From Brenneria izbisi (GTDB taxonomy: Bacteria > Pseudomonadota > Gammaproteobacteria > Enterobacterales > Enterobacteriaceae): a DNA stretch of 64,000 nucleotides. The notes under the pieces were generated by a model. It saw only the letters and a list, made by a program, of their open reading frames with translations, did no database searches and was not told the origin of the DNA. The position numbers were made by a program, and so were the translations under genes. Shown here one piece after another: positions 29,597 to 39,883 of this stretch. How positions within the stretch are numbered: position 1 is the stretch's first letter; each line of letters starts with the position of its first letter. Location: positions 62,001-126,000 of the forward strand of contig NZ_JAMPJU010000011.1 in NCBI RefSeq assembly GCF_025840185.1. The letters are read 5' to 3'.

Positions 29597-31282
29597 TTAA
29601 AATGTTTCCCAGTTAGTATTGTCGCTACTCCCCTTCTTGCCGCCGCCAGCCGTCAGCAAAGCCGGTTGCGACGTTGGCGCAAGTTTACCCGACTTTGGTT
29701 TTTCAATCTGTTGCCGTTTTTCACCCACAGTAAGCTGGAAGACCGATACGGCTTCGGTCAATTGGCGAGCCTGATCTTCCAAAGAAGCGGCGGCGGCAGC
29801 GGACTCTTGAACCAGGGCGGCATTCTGCTGCGTCACCCCATCCATTTCCGTCACCGCCTGACCAATCTGGCTGATACCGCGACTCTGCTCATCCGATGCC
29901 GAAGCAATTTCACCCATGAGATCATTCACGCGCGTAATGGCCGCGATGATGGACTCCATTGCCGTGCCTGTTTGCGTGACCTGATGCGAGCCGATATTGA
30001 CACGCTCCACCGACTCGGCAATCAACCCTTCGATCTCTTTGGCCGCTTGCGCGCTGCGTTGCGCCAGATTACGGACTTCTCCGGCGACGACCGCAAAACC
30101 TCGCCCTTGCTCACCCGCTCTTGCCGCTTCAACCGCCGCGTTCAGTGCCAGAATGTTGGTCTGGAAGGCGATCCCGTTAATAACGCTGGTAATATCTGCG
30201 ATTTTCTTCGAACTGGTGGTGATGTTTGCCATGGTTTCCACCACCGAGGTGGTGACTTCGCCGCCTTTCTTCGCGGCGATCGATGCATCCTGCGCTAATT
30301 TACTTGCCTGATGCACGTTTTCCGCGTTCTGTTTCACCGTTGCGCCGAGTTCTTCCATACTGGCCGCCGTTTGTTCCAGCGCCGCCGCCTGTTGCTCAGT
30401 ACGAGCGGAAAGATCGTTGTTGCCGCTTCTGATTTCCCCCGCGCCTTGATAAATGGAACCGGAGCTATCACGGATCGTCGTAACGGTATTGATCAGGCTG
30501 TTTTGCATCTCTTTCAAATAAGGAATCAGTTGACCTGCGCAGTTACGGCCAAACTCTTCCAGGTGATAGCCCAGTTGACCATCGGCCAGAACCCGGAAAT
30601 GATTTTTGATCATGTCTAACGGTTTAACCAGATAATTAACCAGATAACGATCCGTCACGAACAGAATCAGTAGCCCAATGATTACCGCGATCAGCAGAAT
30701 GCTTTTATTCCAACTGACTAATTTATACACCTGGGATAACGAATTGTCGGAAAAAGCGCCCGCGCTTGCCTGATATTTATCCCGGTTATTGCCGAACTCG
30801 ATGCTCAGCGCCGGGTAAATCTCTCTGAACATGCGTTGATATTGCTCAGGACGATTATCGCGCACAGTGGCAAACAGCGGGTTCAAGCCGTCATCAATCA
30901 ATTGTGACCAGGCTTTTACCATGTTTTCGGCGATGCTCTTGTCAACATTCGCGTGATCAGCCGCTTTGAATTCCGCCAGCTTATCGGCGGTGTTTTGTAT
31001 CCCTTCCTGCGCAGAGCTAAGCCATTTTTCAGCCTCGGCAACGTCTCCAGCCTGACGATAATCCATCGCTCGTACTAAACGAGTGACAACCCGAAAATAC
31101 TGATCATTACCATCGGCTATGGTATCAGCATTCTTTTTCTGCACCTCCCCGGATTCTAATAACGTCGTCATTTCACTGAGTGACGACGACATATAGAAGG
31201 ATACTCCACCCCATAAAAGTAAGAATATTCCCAATATTGCTAAAAGCATTGCCCTGATGGTGATATTTCTTAAAAAGCTCAC
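29597..31282 (-). CDS. Methyl-accepting chemotaxis protein
   Basis: Membrane chemoreceptor, 561 residues. Layout: TM1 (about 10-30), periplasmic four-helix ligand domain (31-190), TM2 (193-213), HAMP (214-266), and a cytoplasmic coiled-coil signalling domain with the hairpin tip [20 protein letters not shown]-type sequence. The protein ends in NWETF, the exact CheR/CheB tether of Tar and Tsr, so it should be a high-abundance-type receptor. The start is GTG at 31282, 6 bases after AGGAG. The ligand cannot be predicted. Confidence 0.95.
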   Translation of the reverse strand: MSFLRNITIRAMLLAILGIFLLLWGGVSFYMSSSLSEMTTLLESGEVQKKNADTIADGNDQYFRVVTRLVRAMDYRQAGDVAEAEKWLSSAQEGIQNTADKLAEFKAADHANVDKSIAENMVKAWSQLIDDGLNPLFATVRDNRPEQYQRMFREIYPALSIEFGNNRDKYQASAGAFSDNSLSQVYKLVSWNKSILLIAVIIGLLILFVTDRYLVNYLVKPLDMIKNHFRVLADGQLGYHLEEFGRNCAGQLIPYLKEMQNSLINTVTTIRDSSGSIYQGAGEIRSGNNDLSARTEQQAAALEQTAASMEELGATVKQNAENVHQASKLAQDASIAAKKGGEVTTSVVETMANITTSSKKIADITSVINGIAFQTNILALNAAVEAARAGEQGRGFAVVAGEVRNLAQRSAQAAKEIEGLIAESVERVNIGSHQVTQTGTAMESIIAAITRVNDLMGEIASASDEQSRGISQIGQAVTEMDGVTQQNAALVQESAAAAASLEDQARQLTEAVSVFQLTVGEKRQQIEKPKSGKLAPTSQPALLTAGGGKKGSSDNTNWETF

Positions 31283-32074
31283 AGCAGACTCCTATAAATT
31301 ATTTAGCGATTCCCGCCTGCACATTCCAAACAAAGGTGCACTTTTTTAATTGAAAACTGATTGAGATGACATAATTTCAAATGAGATATTAAACTTCCTT
31401 TACTTAATATCTCACCATTAAACAAATAAAATACATTCACGATACAATTTGTATACATTCTTGTTTTTCATCTATGTTATCGGCAAATCAGGGCAGGACT
31501 TTACCCATTTTGATCACTCAACACGATAAAAAGAGAGATAACAATAGCTGACGGCTATCACTTGAATACACCCATTCATGCGCGGCGTAACTCATTATTT
31601 TAATTATTTATTTTCAATCTTACGCATCAATATTATCATCCAACCATGCAATATGATTTTTTTGGGAAAATTCTTATTATTGAACAGTGTGGGGAAATTA
31701 TCTCCGGGGAGGAGAGAAACAGGTTTTCTTCGGCTAGAAAATAACCTTTTTAATCGATAGCCTACTATTAATCATTAGGCCAGAATTATTAATTTACTGA
31801 CGCGCAGTATCTTATCGCAATAAATTTTTCTTTATATTTACACAAGCATCGAATGCTCTTTAGTGTCAATAACCACACGTAACATCAATCACTAACTTTA
31901 ATCTTGATGAAATACGATTCAAGGCAAAGCTAATCCCAAAGACCAGCGCCAGAAATCCGCTTAATACGCTACCGTTTCCTGGCCTGTTACATAAAAGTTG
32001 CGAACAGGATCGCTTACCGATATACTCACAAAAAATGAATAATCAAAAGCAAGTTAATTACAAAAAGAGAAAAA
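31283..32074. other. Long AT-rich region between mcp and LysR gene
   Basis: This 792-base gap lies between the divergent receptor and regulator genes. It contains the sigma-28 promoter of the receptor (listed separately). A 60-codon frame at 31578-31760 has no ribosome-binding site and a composition like the surrounding AT-rich DNA, so I do not call it. Confidence 0.5.
31477..31503 (-). promoter_or_regulatory. Sigma-28 (FliA) promoter of the chemoreceptor
   Basis: On the minus strand TAAA, 15 bases, then GCCGATAA is an exact match to the core FliA consensus. It lies 195 bases before the receptor start, giving a leader of about 185 bases. This places the receptor in the class-3 flagellar regulon. 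Confidence 0.88.
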
Positions 32075-32941
32075 ATGGATCTGACCCAGTTGCGTATGTT
32101 TTGCCTCGTTGCCGAAACTGGCTCGGTGGTTCGTGCCGCTGAACAGCTTCATCGCGTGCCTTCAAACCTGACGACGCGACTTCGACAGCTTGAACAGGAA
32201 CTGGGGGCCGATCTTTTTATCCGCGAGAAGCAGCGCTTACGGTTGTCCCCTGTCGGACATAATTTTCTCTGTTACGCACAACGTATTCTGGCGCTCAGTG
32301 AAGAAGCCATCAGCATGACCCGCACCGGCGAACCGGCGGGTAACTTTGCGTTAGGCTCGATGGAAAGTACGGCGGCTACCCGATTGCCGGAATTGCTCGC
32401 AGCCTACCATCAGCGTTATCCCGGCGTATCGTTGTCACTGACCGCAGGAACATCGGGGGAGATTATCGATCGGGTTCGCGCCGGAACCCTGGCCGCTGCG
32501 TTTGTCGATGGTCCGGTTTCCTATGATGAACTGAACGGTTGCAAATCATTTCCAGAACATCTGGTGCTCATCTCGGAGACGCATCATGCGCCGATTCATC
32601 ACGCGCTGGATGTCAGAGACGATACGTTTTTCGCCTTTCCGCCACGCTGCGCATACCGTTCCCGGCTGGAAAAATGGTTCCGGCAGGCGGGCATAACGCC
32701 CGGTAATATCACGGAAATCCAGTCATATCACACCATGCTGGCCTGTGTTTCCAGCGGCTCCGGTCTGGCGCTTATTCCCGCCTCCGTACTGGAGTTGTTG
32801 CCGGCGCATGAGCATGTGCAAGTACATGCCTTGCCCAGCGATATTGCCGAAACCGCCACCTGGTTGATCTGGCGACGCGATGCTTTCGGCCCCAATGTCG
32901 AAGCGCTCAAAAAGCTCATCATTGAACAATCTTCAACCTGA
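32075..32941 (+). CDS. LysR-family regulator, PtrR (YneJ)-like
   Basis: LysR-type transcription factor, 288 residues: N-terminal winged helix (MDLTQLRMFCLVAETGSVVRAAEQL-type) and a C-terminal periplasmic-binding-like effector domain (about 90-288). The HRVPSNLTTRLRQLEQELG helix and the SYHTMLACVSSGSGLALIP block resemble PtrR/YneJ of E. coli. It lies 76 bases upstream of frmA on the same strand, while the usual frmR repressor is absent, so control of the formaldehyde genes is inferred from position only. Confidence 0.85.
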   Translation: MDLTQLRMFCLVAETGSVVRAAEQLHRVPSNLTTRLRQLEQELGADLFIREKQRLRLSPVGHNFLCYAQRILALSEEAISMTRTGEPAGNFALGSMESTAATRLPELLAAYHQRYPGVSLSLTAGTSGEIIDRVRAGTLAAAFVDGPVSYDELNGCKSFPEHLVLISETHHAPIHHALDVRDDTFFAFPPRCAYRSRLEKWFRQAGITPGNITEIQSYHTMLACVSSGSGLALIPASVLELLPAHEHVQVHALPSDIAETATWLIWRRDAFGPNVEALKKLIIEQSST

Positions 32942-33005
32942 CACCATGCTTATTAAGATCAAGTAATAACCACCCATAAAATTTGCGCAATCTGTTTGCC
33001 ACTAG

Positions 33006-34139
<1,134 letters not shown>

Positions 34140-34272
34140 AACCATATTGTCCCGGCCCTGCCGATTGCAAGGTTTCGCCCTTTGCTTTCCCGGTCACGCT
34201 CATCATGGTCACTGGGAAAGCGGCGACCGGCAGAGGCAGAGAATATCCCCAATAAAAGGAGGCAGCACAGCG

Positions 34273-35115
34273 ATGATCCCGTCACTGGAACTTCTGGAAG
34301 AGCACCGAATGTTTGGCGGATGGCAACAGCGCTACCGTCATTTGTCTGAGACGCTGAACTGCAACATGACATTCAGCATCTACCTGCCGCCAACGCCGGA
34401 TGATACTCCGCCGCCCGTGCTTTACTGGCTATCCGGTCTTACCTGCAACGACGAGAACTTCACCACCAAAGCCGGCGCTCAGCGCACCGCGGCAAAACTG
34501 GGGCTGGTACTTGTCATGCCGGACACCAGTCCGCGTGGCGAAGACGTCGCTAACGACGAAAGCTACGATCTTGGGCAAGGCGCGGGATTTTACGTCAACG
34601 CCACCCAGCAGCCCTGGGCCGCTCATTATCAGATGTATGATTATATCCGTCAGGAATTGCCCGCCATCATTAAGCAACACTTCAATGTGAATGCTCGTCA
34701 GTCAATCAGCGGACATTCCATGGGCGGACACGGCGCGCTGATGCTGGCCTTGCGCAACCCTGGCCAATATCTCTCCGTCTCCGCCTTTGCGCCGATCGTC
34801 AACCCCAGCGAGGTTCCCTGGGGACGCAAAGCGTTCGAAAACTATCTGGGTAAAGACGAAACACAGTGGCTGCAATACGATAGCTGTCACTTGCTGGCGA
34901 ACAGCCAACACCGGTTGCCTATTTTGGTGGATCAAGGCGACTGTGACCAGTTTTTACCTGATCAGCTACAGCCGGCTAAACTGACTGAAACGGCGCGGCA
35001 ACACGGCTGGCCGCTTACGTTACGCACGCAATCCGCTTACGACCATAGTTATTTCTTTATCGCCAGCTTTATTGAGGACCATCTGCGCTTTCACGCACAA
35101 TATCTGTCCAAGTAA
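34273..35115 (+). CDS. S-formylglutathione hydrolase (FrmB/YeiG family)
   Basis: Serine hydrolase that splits S-formylglutathione to formate and glutathione, the second step after FrmA. 280 residues with an alpha/beta-hydrolase fold, nucleophile Ser149 in GHSMGG, an acid residue in DQGDCDQF and the histidine in YDHSYFF. I place the start at the ATG at 34273, 10 bases after AGGAGG; an open frame extends back into frmA but is not protein-like. By location it corresponds to E. coli yeiG (after folE), by partner to frmB, so no symbol is given. Confidence 0.93.
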   Translation: MIPSLELLEEHRMFGGWQQRYRHLSETLNCNMTFSIYLPPTPDDTPPPVLYWLSGLTCNDENFTTKAGAQRTAAKLGLVLVMPDTSPRGEDVANDESYDLGQGAGFYVNATQQPWAAHYQMYDYIRQELPAIIKQHFNVNARQSISGHSMGGHGALMLALRNPGQYLSVSAFAPIVNPSEVPWGRKAFENYLGKDETQWLQYDSCHLLANSQHRLPILVDQGDCDQFLPDQLQPAKLTETARQHGWPLTLRTQSAYDHSYFFIASFIEDHLRFHAQYLSK

Positions 35116-35129
35116 TAATCTCACACATG

Positions 35130-35160
35130 CAGGAACCGGGATTAATCGGTTCCTGTCTCT
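35130..35160 (+). terminator. Terminator after the S-formylglutathione hydrolase gene
   Basis: A perfect 9-bp stem CAGGAACCG/CGGTTCCTG with an 8-base loop, followed by TCTCTT, lies 15 bases after the stop. The rest of the 316-base gap to the next gene shows nothing further that I recognise. Confidence 0.65.
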
Positions 35161-35431
35161 TACCCTGCCGATTGACGCAATCCATTACGGCGACCAATGC
35201 CCATTTATCTGCGGCAAGAATTTAGTTACCGTTTAAAAAAACTGCCCCATTGCCGATATATAAATTGTTGGCAATGTGCTCATTCATCCCAATAACCAAC
35301 GTACTTTTCCTGATGAACGAGTAACGTATGATAAAAGGGCCGAAGACAGTAACTTCATGTCGCAAGGGTATAATAAAAACGGACTATTTTACCGTCTGAA
35401 ATGTGGTATTGATCATTAGGAGTGGTTGATT

Positions 35432-35644
35432 TTGCAAAGAAAACGGGTTTCATCAGCAGAGTTGTTCGCAATCGGATACGATGCGGAAAAGAGTATATTA
35501 GAAATAGAACTGCTTAATGGCAGCATATATCAATATTCAGGCGTGGCACGGATGATCTATGAAGAGCTTATGGCAAGCTCGACCAAATATCGGTATTACT
35601 CGCGCTACATCAGAAGCTCGTTTCCCTACGAAAAAATACAGTAG
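35432..35644 (+). CDS. KTSC-domain protein
   Basis: Small protein of 70 residues made almost entirely of a KTSC domain (VSSAELFAIGYDAEKSILEI, IYQYSGV, SRYIRSSFPY). KTSC domains occur alone or fused to lysyl-tRNA synthetase-like proteins; their role is unknown, with RNA metabolism suggested. There is no ATG: the frame opens with TTG codons at 35426 and 35432, and I prefer 35432, 9 bases after AGGAG. It converges on the hcxA-like gene across a strong hairpin. Confidence 0.8.
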   Translation: MQRKRVSSAELFAIGYDAEKSILEIELLNGSIYQYSGVARMIYEELMASSTKYRYYSRYIRSSFPYEKIQ

Positions 35645-35649
35645 CAACC

Positions 35650-35675
35650 AGTGGGCGGATATGACTCCGCCCACT
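35650..35675. terminator. Bidirectional hairpin between KTSC and hcxA-like genes
   Basis: A perfect 10-bp stem AGTGGGCGGA/TCCGCCCACT with a 6-base loop lies in the 39 bases between two convergent stops. The T-runs are weak, so it is a likely but not classical terminator. Confidence 0.6.
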
Positions 35676-35683
35676 ACTGCGGC

Positions 35684-36772
35684 TCAGCCAGCCAGCGCTT
35701 CAACCTTATGCAACGCAGTCAGCATGACGTGTTCATCCAGCGCCAGCGGTAAATAGTGAATGGACTCGCCCCGTTTCAGAATTCGCGCAATCACCGCCTG
35801 AAGCGCTGTCCGATCATGGATATCCACGTCCAGCGCGGCCAGCGAAGTTGGTAATCCCAGCACCTTGAACGCGTCGTGAAGCTGATGCAATGTGGCGTCA
35901 TCGCCCAGCAAGGCGCTTTGCACCAGAATGCCGTAAGCGACCTTTGTTCCGTGCAGGAATTTTTCCGTCTGCGGCAGCACCGTCAGTCCGTTATGCACCG
36001 CATGCGCCGCCGCTACCCTGGTGTAGCGTTCACCCAGCCCGCCGACCATTCCGCCGCCGGCAATAACGGCATCAACCACATCCAGAAAATCCTGCGTCAG
36101 TTCGCCGCGGGCAACCGCCGCCATTGCCGCGGCACTCTGCCTGAGCAGCACATCGCGGATATCCAGCGCCGTTTGCAGACCAAGACGCACCGTCAATGAT
36201 AATGTGTCAGGTTGCGGACTGAGCACCATCGCTTCATACCACTTCGCCAGCGTATCGCCAATGCCGGCCAGCAAATATTCTGGCGGCGCCGCCAGAATAA
36301 TGCGCGGCTCAACCAATACCAGATGATTAGCATCGGTAAAAATTTCAAAACTCAGCGCCTGACCGTTATCGTCATACCAGACAGACAGCGGCGTCCAGGC
36401 GGCGCACGTCGCGGCAATCGTCGGGATCGCCACCAACGGCGCCCCCACTTTGCGGGCCACCACTTTAGCGGTATCCAGCACCGCGCCCCCGCCGATACCG
36501 ACCACCACCGGGCAATGCTCCCCGGCCCGCGCCACCAGCCGGGCCACTTCATTTTCGCTACAGTGCGGACCGCACAGTACGCGGCGGGCTGAATCGGCGC
36601 CGAATTCCACGGGTAAAAATGGCTGCGCAGCGGCTAATGCGCGCTCCCCATATATCCACAACGCGTTGTTTAAGATGGCAGGCGGATAAAATGCCAGCAA
36701 TTTATCAATAGCGCCCGGAAAGGAAAAATAGTTGGCCGGACCGACCTGTACGCGGATTGCCGTTGTGTTCAT
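35684..36772 (-). CDS. hcxA: Hydroxycarboxylate dehydrogenase HcxA-like (YbdH family)
   Basis: Iron-type (GldA-like) NAD(P)-dependent dehydrogenase, 362 residues. The sequence closely resembles E. coli YbdH/HcxA, reported to reduce 2-oxo acids such as 2-oxobutyrate. The dinucleotide motif GIGGGAVLDTAKV, the block TIAATCAAWTPLSVWY and the metal-ligand regions AGIGDTLAKWYEA, AAHAVHNGL and EKFLHGTKVAYG are intact. It is divergent from the sugar ABC importer; a D-2-hydroxyacid dehydrogenase is nearby, so a link to hydroxyacid metabolism is possible. Confidence 0.85.
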   Translation of the reverse strand: MNTTAIRVQVGPANYFSFPGAIDKLLAFYPPAILNNALWIYGERALAAAQPFLPVEFGADSARRVLCGPHCSENEVARLVARAGEHCPVVVGIGGGAVLDTAKVVARKVGAPLVAIPTIAATCAAWTPLSVWYDDNGQALSFEIFTDANHLVLVEPRIILAAPPEYLLAGIGDTLAKWYEAMVLSPQPDTLSLTVRLGLQTALDIRDVLLRQSAAAMAAVARGELTQDFLDVVDAVIAGGGMVGGLGERYTRVAAAHAVHNGLTVLPQTEKFLHGTKVAYGILVQSALLGDDATLHQLHDAFKVLGLPTSLAALDVDIHDRTALQAVIARILKRGESIHYLPLALDEHVMLTALHKVEALAG

Positions 36773-37036
36773 TCGCTGAAATTCCTGTATTTTTTATCAT
36801 TAGGCATGTATTGATGGAAACCGACGGAGACTAGTCTGCAACACGCTTCCCGCCTGAGTCAGGCCATCTTATTCACTTACCTGATGCGGTTTAAGAATTT
36901 TTTTACTTATCTTATGCTTTTAAATTCATACGCCAAGGCTTGCCCGGCCCTGAATATATATTAAATTCTGCCAGTTATGTGATACCTTTCACATCCGTTT
37001 TCTGACGATATTTACCGCCAAGAGCGTTACCGAACC

Positions 37037-38551
37037 ATGACCGCTACCACCCACCAAACCCGACTGGAAATGCGCGACATTTCTATCTCATTCTCTGGCT
37101 TTAACGCTTTGAAGCAGGTTGATTTCACGCTGGAAGGTGGCTCTATTCATGCGTTAACCGGCGCAAACGGCGCTGGCAAATCGACACTGATGACGATTTT
37201 ATCCGGCGCCTACCGTCACTATCGCGGTGATATCATAATTGACGGCGTGCGGGTGGATATTCACTCGCCGCGCGCCGCCAAACATTACGGTATTCATCTG
37301 GTGCAACAGGAGGTGGATGTCGCGTTGATTCCCACCTTGTCCGTTGCTGAGAATATCATGCTGGATACGCTGGCGCAGACCGGCCATGTGCTCAACTGGC
37401 CCCGGGTGTATCAACAGGCCCAGGCGCTGCTCGACCAGATCGGCGTGCATTTGAACGTGCGCCAACGGTTGGACCGGTGCTCTCTTGCCGAAAAACAGCA
37501 GGTTCTGCTCGCCAGAGCGCTATCCCATGAGTGCCGCTTTTTGATTCTGGATGAACCGACCGCCCCGCTCGATCAGGCGGAAAGCGCGCGTTTGTTTCAG
37601 GTTGTGCGTCGCTTGCAGGCCAACGGCATCGGCATTGTTTTCATTTCTCACCGCATCCATGAACTGAGCGAAATCTGCGATACGCTAACCGTGCTGCGCG
37701 ACGGCGAATTTGTCAGCAGCGGCCCGATGCAGAGCTTAAGCGGCGAACAAATCGTTGAACGTATGCTCGGCCATCGGCTGGATGATATTTTCCCGCCGCG
37801 CCGCTCAATATCGCAGCAAGACATATTGTTACAGGTTGCCGGGCTGCACGATGAAACCTTGTTGCGCGATATCTCGCTAACGCTGCGCAAAGGTGAAATT
37901 CTGGGCATCGCGGGTCTGGCCGGCGCGGGTAAAACTGAACTGTGCAAAGCCTTGTTCGGCGCCAACCCCAGTCAGATCGCCAGCGGTGAGTATCGGGGAG
38001 CGGCATGGAAACCGCGCTCTCCTTATCAGTCGGTTGAACAAGGTATTGCGCTGGTGCCGGAAGAGCGACGCAAAGAAGGGATCTTCATTGACGAATCCGT
38101 GGCGATGAATCTGAGCGTCAGCGCCAGCGACAGTTTTTCCCGCTGGGGCGTATTCAGCCATCAGCAAGCGCTTGGCTGGGCCAGACATCTGATCCGGCAA
38201 CTGACGATTCGCACCACCGGCCCGATGCAGAAACTCGCCCGCCTGTCAGGGGGTAACCAGCAAAAAGTCGCCATCGGCAAATGGTTACGCAGCGAAGCTC
38301 AGGTGCTGATTTTTGATGAGCCCACCAAGGGCGTGGATATCAAGGCGAAGCAGGATCTGTTCTCACTGATTGACGGTCTGGCGCAACAGGGCAAAGGGAT
38401 TATTTACGCCTCAGGTGAATTTTCCGAACTGATCGGTCTGTGTGACCGCATCTGCGTGCTATGGGATGGCCGCATTGTCGCCGAACTGAACGCATCAGAA
38501 ATTGATGAAGAAACATTATTATTGTATTCAACTGGAGGAACTCCCGCGTGA
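37037..38551 (+). CDS. Sugar-type ABC importer ATPase (two NBDs)
   Basis: Fused double ATPase of the ribose/xylose/AI-2 class, 504 residues. The first domain has Walker A GANGAGKST and Walker B FLILDEPTAPLD but a degenerate signature (CSLAEKQQ), as is usual for the class. The second has GLAGAGKTE, LSGGNQQKVAIGKWL and LIFDEPTKGVD. It overlaps the permease gene by 4 bases. No periplasmic binding-protein gene is adjacent on either side, which is unusual for this class. The substrate is unknown. Confidence 0.88.
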   Translation: MTATTHQTRLEMRDISISFSGFNALKQVDFTLEGGSIHALTGANGAGKSTLMTILSGAYRHYRGDIIIDGVRVDIHSPRAAKHYGIHLVQQEVDVALIPTLSVAENIMLDTLAQTGHVLNWPRVYQQAQALLDQIGVHLNVRQRLDRCSLAEKQQVLLARALSHECRFLILDEPTAPLDQAESARLFQVVRRLQANGIGIVFISHRIHELSEICDTLTVLRDGEFVSSGPMQSLSGEQIVERMLGHRLDDIFPPRRSISQQDILLQVAGLHDETLLRDISLTLRKGEILGIAGLAGAGKTELCKALFGANPSQIASGEYRGAAWKPRSPYQSVEQGIALVPEERRKEGIFIDESVAMNLSVSASDSFSRWGVFSHQQALGWARHLIRQLTIRTTGPMQKLARLSGGNQQKVAIGKWLRSEAQVLIFDEPTKGVDIKAKQDLFSLIDGLAQQGKGIIYASGEFSELIGLCDRICVLWDGRIVAELNASEIDEETLLLYSTGGTPA

Positions 38552-39543
38552 GTCACCAACTTTCACCTAACGGGGCGCTCCCCTTTCGCCACCACTGTTT
38601 CGAATTCCTGTACAAATGGGGCATGCTGATTACCGTTGTCGCCTTGATCGCCCTGTTCGGGCTGGCTTCGGATAATTTCCTGGACCCTTACAATATCATC
38701 AATATTTTACGCTCGATCGCCATCGTCACGGTGATTGCGATTGGCGTGTCCATTTCACTGTCGGTGGGCGGCTTTGATTTGTCTGTCGGCTCAACCGCGT
38801 CTCTGGCCAATGCGCTGGTGATCTCCCTGTTCGTCTGGCATGGATTTGGCACCACCGGCGCCATCGTGCTGACACTGTTGATCTGTACGCTGGTTGGGCT
38901 GTTCAACGCGTTCCTGATTGTCGTGCTGAAAATCCCGGACATGCTGGCGACACTTGCCAGTCTATTCGTGATCCAGGGCGTGGCGATGACTTACAGCTAC
39001 GGCGGATCTATCACCCAAAACATGGTGTTGCCGAGCGGCGAAATGGCGGAAGGCATCATTCCTGAATTCTTTGCCACACTGGGACAAGTGCCGGTTATTG
39101 TCGTGATCATGCTGGTCGTCACGCTGGTTGTGCAGTTGTATTTGTCACTGACCAAACACGGACGCAGGATGTATGCCATCGGCGGCAACCCGGAGGCAGC
39201 GCGGCTGGCTGGCATCCGCACCGCGCGCTATCGTGTTCAGGCTTATATCTTTTCTGCGCTGCTGGCGGCGCTGGGCGGCATTCTGCTGGCTTCGCGTATC
39301 GGTTCTTCGCAAGTCAATGCCGGCGGCGGCTATCTGATGGATGCTGTCGCGGCGGCCTATATCGGTTTTTCACTGGCCGGATCGGGCAAGCCTAATGCGT
39401 TAGGCACGTTGCTAGGGGCCGTCATTCTCGGGGTATTGCAAAACGGGCTGGTGATGCTCTCCGTCCCCTACTATGCCATGGACATCATCAAAGGGTTGGT
39501 ATTAGCGCTGGCGCTGGCGATGACTTATATTCAGAACCGGTGA
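38548..39543 (+). CDS. Sugar-type ABC importer permease
   Basis: Inner-membrane permease of the RbsC/YtfT/XylH class, 331 residues, about nine to ten helices. The family motifs SVGGFDLSVGSTASLANAL, KIPDMLATLASLFVIQG, YAIGGNPEAARLAGI and AAAYIGFSLAGSGKPNALGT are all visible. It overlaps the ATPase gene by 4 bases and pairs with it as a homodimeric channel. A perfect hairpin follows the stop; no third component is encoded downstream. Confidence 0.88.
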   Translation: MSHQLSPNGALPFRHHCFEFLYKWGMLITVVALIALFGLASDNFLDPYNIINILRSIAIVTVIAIGVSISLSVGGFDLSVGSTASLANALVISLFVWHGFGTTGAIVLTLLICTLVGLFNAFLIVVLKIPDMLATLASLFVIQGVAMTYSYGGSITQNMVLPSGEMAEGIIPEFFATLGQVPVIVVIMLVVTLVVQLYLSLTKHGRRMYAIGGNPEAARLAGIRTARYRVQAYIFSALLAALGGILLASRIGSSQVNAGGGYLMDAVAAAYIGFSLAGSGKPNALGTLLGAVILGVLQNGLVMLSVPYYAMDIIKGLVLALALAMTYIQNR

Positions 39544-39883
39544 TGGCGATAAGCGTTGATAACGATAACAATAGACTCACCGCGGCAATCGCGGTGAGAT
39601 AACGGTTGGTAGGATTAATATCTTACTATTATCAAGGCTAGGCCATGACAATAATTTCATTCTCGCCGCTCTGCCTTGTTAAAAAATATCAGCCGCCAGG
39701 CTATTCTTTCCTCAATAATGAAAAGCGTGTTTCAACTGCTGATGATTTCAATGTCATATCAGGCGTAAACCGTTAATACCCGCACCCGCAAAAACAATAA
39801 TACAACCGTTACGAAATCATCAGAGAGATAAATAATATCGGCGGCTTATTTATTCCGTTTATATGCTCCGGTGATGAGTTAAT
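39544..39883. other. Intergenic region after the sugar ABC genes
   Basis: This 340-base gap separates convergent genes. A perfect 9-bp hairpin CTCACCGCG/CGCGGTGAG (39576-39598, 5-base loop) without a T-run probably ends the ABC transcript. No open frame for a binding protein, nor a broken remnant of one, is recognisable. Confidence 0.55.

Noticed and set aside
29666-30298. Plus-strand frame of 210 codons opposite the chemoreceptor
   Set aside because: Antisense shadow of the signalling domain; no start signal.
31578-31760. 60-codon frame between mcp and the LysR gene
   Set aside because: AT-rich like its surroundings, no ribosome-binding site, no family resemblance.
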